NCBI GenBank assembly: GCA_035048495.1
Contig: CM068553.1
Coordinates: 14,509,190-14,573,189 of the forward strand
DNA from: Euptelea pleiosperma
Lineage: Eukaryota; Streptophyta; Magnoliopsida; Ranunculales; Eupteleaceae
DNA: 64,000 nucleotides
Reading direction: 5' to 3'
Below the pieces are notes generated by a model. That model worked only from the letters and a program-made list of their open reading frames with translations, made no database searches and had not been told where the DNA came from. The stretch's first letter is position 1. Each line of letters begins with the position of its first letter. The translations under genes were made by a program, and so were the position numbers. Below, one piece after another: positions 58,106-64,000 of the stretch.

Positions 58106-60265
58106 ATGTGTTATCATCTCTCCTCTCCTCTCTCCCCTCTCCCGAATACTTGTTCTCGTTATTTTTTGGGAACCCTACCAAGGTTTTAAATTTCATTTTC
58201 GGCATCAACTTGGGTCCTAGATGATATCAAAATGGAGTCCAAATTCCATTGAAATGTTGTAAATTGTGTCCAATACTTTGTCAAAATTGGTCAAAATTGA
58301 AAAGAAGTCTCGAATTTTTTTGAATTTTTGTTGAAACTAGTAGGTGCACACATGCGTTGCACGTGGAGAGTTAGAGTTGGACTGATGATATGTACATTAA
58401 TGAATTTTATAAGAGGGCCGAGAGTAAATTCACATTCGTGCTTTTAGAATTACGATGTTAGATGAGCAAAATATTTCGACGCACCAAAAAAAATAACTTC
58501 TGCCCTTGAGTGTTTTAATGCATTAAGGTCGAAGGAAAGTACATCAACACTTCAAATCTTGAGTGTCAAAGAATTGTGATTAAGTTAATAACAATCCCCA
58601 AAGATTGAATGTGTACAAAATTGCTTCCCAACAACTTAATCCAATCCCAATACTTCTCTGAGAATCAAAAGTAGAGAAGCAAAATAAGTAAATCACAAAC
58701 CCAAATCCAACCCCAACTATAACAAAGTGAGAATTATAAAGAACTTAAAAGTCCTAATACTTCTCTTAGGATAAAAAATAGAGAGGCAAAATAAGTAGAT
58801 CAGAAAACCAAATCCCAATCCGAATTATAATAATGTAGGAAATACAAAGAACTTAAATAAACCCTAAGAGTAAAACACATAAATTTGTCAATTATTCCCT
58901 CAAGAAGATATTTTTAGCAGCTCTTTGCGGGCAAAAATATACATTTCTTGGTGTTAAAAATGGTGATCAAACATGCCCTTGAACTTAACTAAATTGCTTC
59001 TCAACTAGTTAATCCAATGACATGTATGAGACAAAGGAAGAATTATCCATAAATTACAGATAAATTAATCAGATCAGAACTAAAATCCAAATCCCAACTA
59101 AATTACACAAAAATCCAATTCAGAAAATGTCAAACATGTAAGAAAAATAAAACCTTTTAGCTCCCTTTGGATCAATCAAAAGCCAACCCCGCCAGCCTAT
59201 CTGGTCCCATATATTGCCTTCTTCGCACTCTCCATCAACTCCACTTGGAACGACGATGACCACCCATCCATCTAATTACTATGCCGATGCATTCTCCTTG
59301 CCTGAACCCCTTTCTTGGCAAATTTCTCCCCTTCCTCGCCACCATCAACAGGCGACTGTTGAAACCTTAACCCCTAAAAAAAATTGGCGCAAGAAAATAA
59401 TGAAGGGGGAGAGGCAGCTCTGGAATCCACCCCGCCATCTAAAAAAGAAATATGGAACTTTCATAGAGACCAATGACCGTATGGATGTTTGGCCCATCCC
59501 TTGTCTAGCAACAAAAAAAAATATTATAATTTCTTGTCGTTGGATCTTAGACATCAAAAGTATACTAAAAGATGAATAAAAAGAAAAAAATATACTCTCA
59601 TATGCGTTGTGCGTTTAATCTTTCAAGCGATTGCCTGCAACTCTCGAGGCTTCTAATGGTAGATGAAAGCATGATTTCCAAAGTTAAAGCAGGAAATCCG
59701 TCGGGAATCGATTTTTAGACAGGAATCACCAATAAAATCACATCAGAAAAGCGCCCTCACAAACACATATCTACCGGCCTACTACGTGAATGCCTCACTA
59801 GGGTTTCTTCCTCATCAGAGATGTAAGGAATAGAAAAGAGGAGACTTGTGATGGTTGGGAAAAGAGATGAACTATTGGGAAGAGAGAACGATTGCAAAAG
59901 ACGAATCAATTGAATCACACATAATTGTTTTAAGTAAATCAAATTGTTTGAGATCATTTCATTGGCATTAATGGATAGTAATTTAATTGTCATTAATGAG
60001 TTTTGTTGCCTATATACAATGAGTGTTAGCATTCTCTTTACTCTAGCACATCATCCCAAGGTGCTGACTGATGCCTGATGGTCATCAAGATTCCCATCTA
60101 ATGAATCTCAAATAGCACCAAACGAACCCCAAATACTTGTGCTCAAATCTCAAATAACATCCAATGGTTTGAACAAACGGGATCACATGCAATACTACAA
60201 AATCGTCTTGGGACAATGCTAAAATAAAATTTTATTTTTAATATTGAGATTTAAAGCGGATCTAT
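58106..60265. other. Intergenic, no gene recognised
   Basis: A CT-rich run at about 58110-58145. 'ctagtaggtgcacacatgcgttgcacg' (58339) resembles 'ctagtaggtggcccgtgccaacggcac' at 47018. A fragment of a family-B MITE arm ('gagaccaatgaccgtatggatgtttggcccatccc') is at 59465-59500. The frame at 59214-59579 runs into that MITE arm and is not convincing. Confidence 0.5.
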
Positions 60266-60545
60266 ACACGAAAATCACTATAATTGGTATTTTCTAGCCA
60301 TTGGATTTGAGTACTTTCTATCATGGGTTTTGAACCAACCCATAGATCTGATCCTGAAGCCCATGATGAAAAATCACTTAAATCTAACGATAGAAATCAT
60401 CAGTAATGTTGACTTTTTGTGTATAAGTCCATCAAGGAGTGTGCCAAACATTCATGGGTTAATATGTCATTTTTTGTGTATAAGTCCATTAAGGAATGTG
60501 CTACATGGCAATTTGGGGGACTTTTATATCAAAATTTCAATGAAA
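60266..60545. mobile_element. Family-B-like MITE, decayed
   Basis: 'ccattggatttgagtactttc' and 'ctttttgtgtataagtccatcaaggagtgtgccaaacattcatggg' follow the family layout. One end is locally duplicated ('tgtgtataagtccat(c/t)aagga' at about 60416 and 60475). Confidence 0.5.
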
Positions 60546-60807
60546 ATCACAAGAGATAACAAAATAATATGTATATATTTGTGGTTTTGGAGCCATTTTT
60601 TGTCTTTTCGATAAACCCGGGAGATGACCCTTGGCATAACTTTGACACCTACCAAATAAATTATTGGATTTGTATCCCATAATCAAATCTGTTGGGTACA
60701 AATTTGGAATCGTACATTTTTGTTCTCTGTAATGAAAATCAAAATCATCAGAGTGGTACATGTGGCCAATCAAGGATATCATTGTGGAAGATTTATCTTA
60801 ATTGGTG

Positions 60808-61072
60808 TAAACCCAGATTAGATAATACAATGGATGGCCAATCAAGAACATCTATCATGATCACACGATTAATATTAGACCACCCATGAAACTGTTAACC
60901 GGAGTCATAGATCATTCTACATGGGGTTATTAAGTTTTAAACCCATATTAGATCATACGATGAATGGACAATTAAGGACATCATTCGTTTATCATACGGT
61001 TAAGATTAGATCAGCCATGAAAATGTTATCCGGTGTTGTACATCCTTCTACAAATTGGCTATAAAGTTGAAC
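60808..61072. repeat. Imperfect tandem pair, unit ~130 bp
   Basis: 'taaacccagattagataatacaatgg..' (60808) and 'taaacccatattagatcatacgatg..' (60938) are diverged copies, each ending near 'cattctacat/ccttctacaa'. A shorter related stretch precedes at about 60757. Confidence 0.75.
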
Positions 61073-64000
61073 AAATAAATTTGCAAAACATGTTTATTAG
61101 ATGAATGGATTGTTCTGAATATTTTAGTTATTAAAATTAGACATCTAAATGATGTACGGATATTTTTATAAAGTTATATGTTGTTGGCTTGAGTTTGTTT
61201 ATTGACAGTTAGGCCAGACATTGGAGGTACACGTTCCACATTTTGGCCAGGATGATTTTTGATCTTGCAATACAATAAAAAAGAAATAGAAAGACTATAT
61301 TTCTAAATAACCCACTTTTTTAAAGCTTTTAATCGCCCTACTCAGCCGATTTTTATATAATGATTTGCTGTTTATCTTTTGTTTCCACCAGCATGTATGA
61401 TTTTCCATAAGTTCATGCAAGAATCATCCTGTAATATTGATATAATAGAGAAAGTGCACATTTTTAAAAAATCACATAAATCATCACCAAGCCTTACTTG
61501 CAGCGCTTGTCGGCCAAACGTTCTTCTCTACCTCACTTACAATTGTTGCTTTCTTCTCAAGGAATCTTGCACGCATATGCACATAACAGGCATTAGATCA
61601 GAATTTATACAATATACCAAATGAAACAAACAAAAATTTCCAAATTGAAAATAACATGCGTAGATCATATAACATATTCCAATTAATGTATTCGAAATAG
61701 CAGTGTAGACCAGCAAATACACTTTGAGTGCAGGCAAAAAGATGCAAACTCATGCAACACCAACAGAACCACTCACACTATAATTACTGCATCCATACTC
61801 CACACACCCACACATACGCACTCAACCACAACTAAAAACAGATAACACACAGGTGCACATTTTTGGCATGCCTCATTCTTCTTATTTTTCTTTATGTTGC
61901 CTCATGATGATTGGGAACAGGCAAATCTTGTTTTCTGCTCATTGCAAATTTGTTTGACATCTCTGATGTGTGTGTCGTTATCTCTTTTTTTTTTAAATAA
62001 TTTTAGTGGGCAAGCTAGGATTGAACATTTGGAGATTTGAGTATAGTTACCAATATTAGTAGAAAGTGAGAACTGTGAGGGAACGCTATCATAGAACTTA
62101 TGTGTTCATGAATCACATTATTTTTAATAGAGGAACCATTGGTAAAATGTTCTTGCAATCACTTGTTTGATATTGAAATTAGGCAAAAGAATAGACATTT
62201 CCCTTATGTTTCTTCCATCACTGGTGAAACAAAGTCTCGCCAAGATCACACATTGAGGTGGGTCTAAATCGAATACAACCATCAATCAAAGGCCCAAATC
62301 CAATCTACAATGTGAACCACATCTATTATTAGTAATAGCCCCACCCCAACCACACAAAAGACTTTAAAGTCTATCACGTGAATCTGATTCCTTCTTTTTT
62401 TACAAAAATATTGCAAAAATTATTAGAGACATGAGAAATTAAAAGGTAAAACAATCCCATGATTTCAAATTTGAAAGCTTATTCTAATGAATGGAAGAAA
62501 TTCTTAATTTAGAAAGTCCAAGCTCTAGCTCCCCATTCAAATTGTTCAGTACGACAATCAGATACTCTTCGATTAAGTTCAGATTATTCCATAGACGCCG
62601 AGAGTTCAAATAAACCAAAATGAGAACTAATTCATTTTTCAATAAAGAAAAATGAAAACGAAAATCGATCGAATCCAAAGCTTTGATCCAACGATCTCAT
62701 GAATGAAAAATATGAAAGCTGAAGAGATAAAGGACTCACCCCCTACATTAAAGGCATGTTCAAGGCTAATAAACTAAATAATTTTCCACTTTCAGTTCAA
62801 AGCATTAGCACTATATTTCTATAGGAGAAGAACCAAAACCATCAAACGCAACATTTACAAAGAGATCATAATCAAGACATACCTTATGAACCACGTGCTA
62901 CCATATTGTCTTCGAATCGTAGTGGTTTGTGAAGGAATTTAGTTGCACTGAGCTAAAAATTTTATGCAATTTAATAAGTCAATGAGAATAATCACCCTAC
63001 ACATGCATGTGTTTGTGAGTGAATCAAAATCTCAAGTTAGGGAACTCATTGCGATGCATTTCATCATGGTGCTTAGGCAACGAATGTTGGAAGTCAGTGC
63101 AAAATACACATTTAATATGTTATATTGGCAGTGGTAAAAGATTTCAAAGCAGTATGGAAAGCTTAGTCTGTCATTCTTGTGTTAGACATTTTGTTCATAT
63201 TGGTATTTCCATTTCATACTGTTTCTTAGGTAGTCATAGATAATTTCACATAGACGGTAGTACTAATAGGAAAATAGAAATGAAGAAAATTCAGAAAAGT
63301 TAAAGGATGAAGCTATAAAGAACATGAAATTGGGAACAAATGGCAAATAACAGAAGCTTGAAAGGATCAAACAAAAAAGATTAAAAAAGGAAAGATAACT
63401 ACAAAATTAATTTGTGCCAACTATAATAAAGGAGTAAAATTTTAAGGAAAAGGTAAAAAGACCAAACTTTTTAATATAATTTGGGTTGGCTACGAGAGAT
63501 ATGCACACTTACTAATGCTGGTAAGTCCTTAGTAGTCTATAGGAACTTCAAACCCCATGTCCTTTGCTCACCTATAACCATAGATGCAACACATTATAAA
63601 AAAATATAATTTAGGATTCAGAAGGACAATCCTCAGTGCTCCTAAGAAGCACCATATATCCTGCCCAAAATCATGCACCCACAAATATATTACTAAAAAT
63701 GTATTATTGAATATCTAGTTAAGAGAGTGTTATTACTATGTATTAGAGTACTTAATTATTTAAGAAAATATTCATTAGTGTGTTCTTTAATTAAGCAATC
63801 TATTTTGGAAAGCAATAATTATCTTTATAAATAAATTAGGAAAATTGATGAGAATTGTAGAAGTTTCCAACAAAAAAAAGGGCTTCAAAGTTAGACCAAC
63901 CCATCTCAGTATGCTTCAGATTTGAGCTATAGGCCTCATTGCACTCTGATTCCAACGTTACTCAGTAACTAAAATAGAGCAAAAATCTTTGAATGAGAAT
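61073..64000. other. Intergenic, nothing recognised
   Basis: AT-rich sequence with short open frames only (60-80 codons) that show no family motif. I see no splice-consistent gene, RNA gene or clear transposon. Confidence 0.5.

Noticed and set aside
59214..59579. 121-codon open frame
   Set aside because: Its end reads through a family-B MITE arm and its start has no recognisable domain.

Overview
This is a nuclear plant genome window: AT-rich, with introns and GT..AG splice sites, LTR retrotransposons, a LINE remnant, a SINE and very many hairpin MITEs. The two intact-looking plant genes belong to an F-box/LRR family and to the PIF8/UNE10 bHLH family. The MITE load and gene style would fit a large-genome woody angiosperm, perhaps a magnoliid, but that is a weak guess. 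There is no prokaryotic or organellar signature.

Layout. Positions 1-13751 and 29534-43296 are two copies of one segment of about 13.76 kb. They are nearly identical (about a dozen substitutions and six small indels seen by eye). Copy 1 stops exactly at a 100-base N gap (13752-13851); copy 2 runs on past that point. Each copy carries the end of a SIRE-like LTR, a field of MITEs, and a two-exon F-box/LRR gene (7777-10091 and 37310-39634, + strand). Between the copies lie a probable solo gypsy-type LTR (14264-17230), a six-exon PIF8/UNE10-like gene on the - strand (18307-21763) with a one-base frameshift in exon 2, a LINE remnant (- strand, about 23690-24540), and a 5'-truncated SIRE-type copia element (about 25130-29767) whose 3' LTR runs into copy 2.

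From 43.3 kb to the end I see no intact gene. 46.9-51.9 kb is a nest of transposons inside transposons, readable to about six levels through target-site duplications and paralogous empty sites. 51987-53220 is a second, truncated SIRE LTR. 53221-58105 is a tandem array (unit about 2.25 kb) carrying three broken copies of the 5' exons of a 2-phosphoglycerate-kinase-like (P-loop, LPA1-related) gene. 58.1-64 kb holds small repeats and nothing recognisable as a gene.

How the parts may connect. The commonest MITE family here has arms that carry a CCACGTGG core, the G-box that PIF-type bHLH proteins bind. Copies sit just upstream of both F-box genes, and one lies in intron 4 of the PIF8-like gene itself. 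A link between MITE spread and light signalling is a testable inference, not something the sequence proves.
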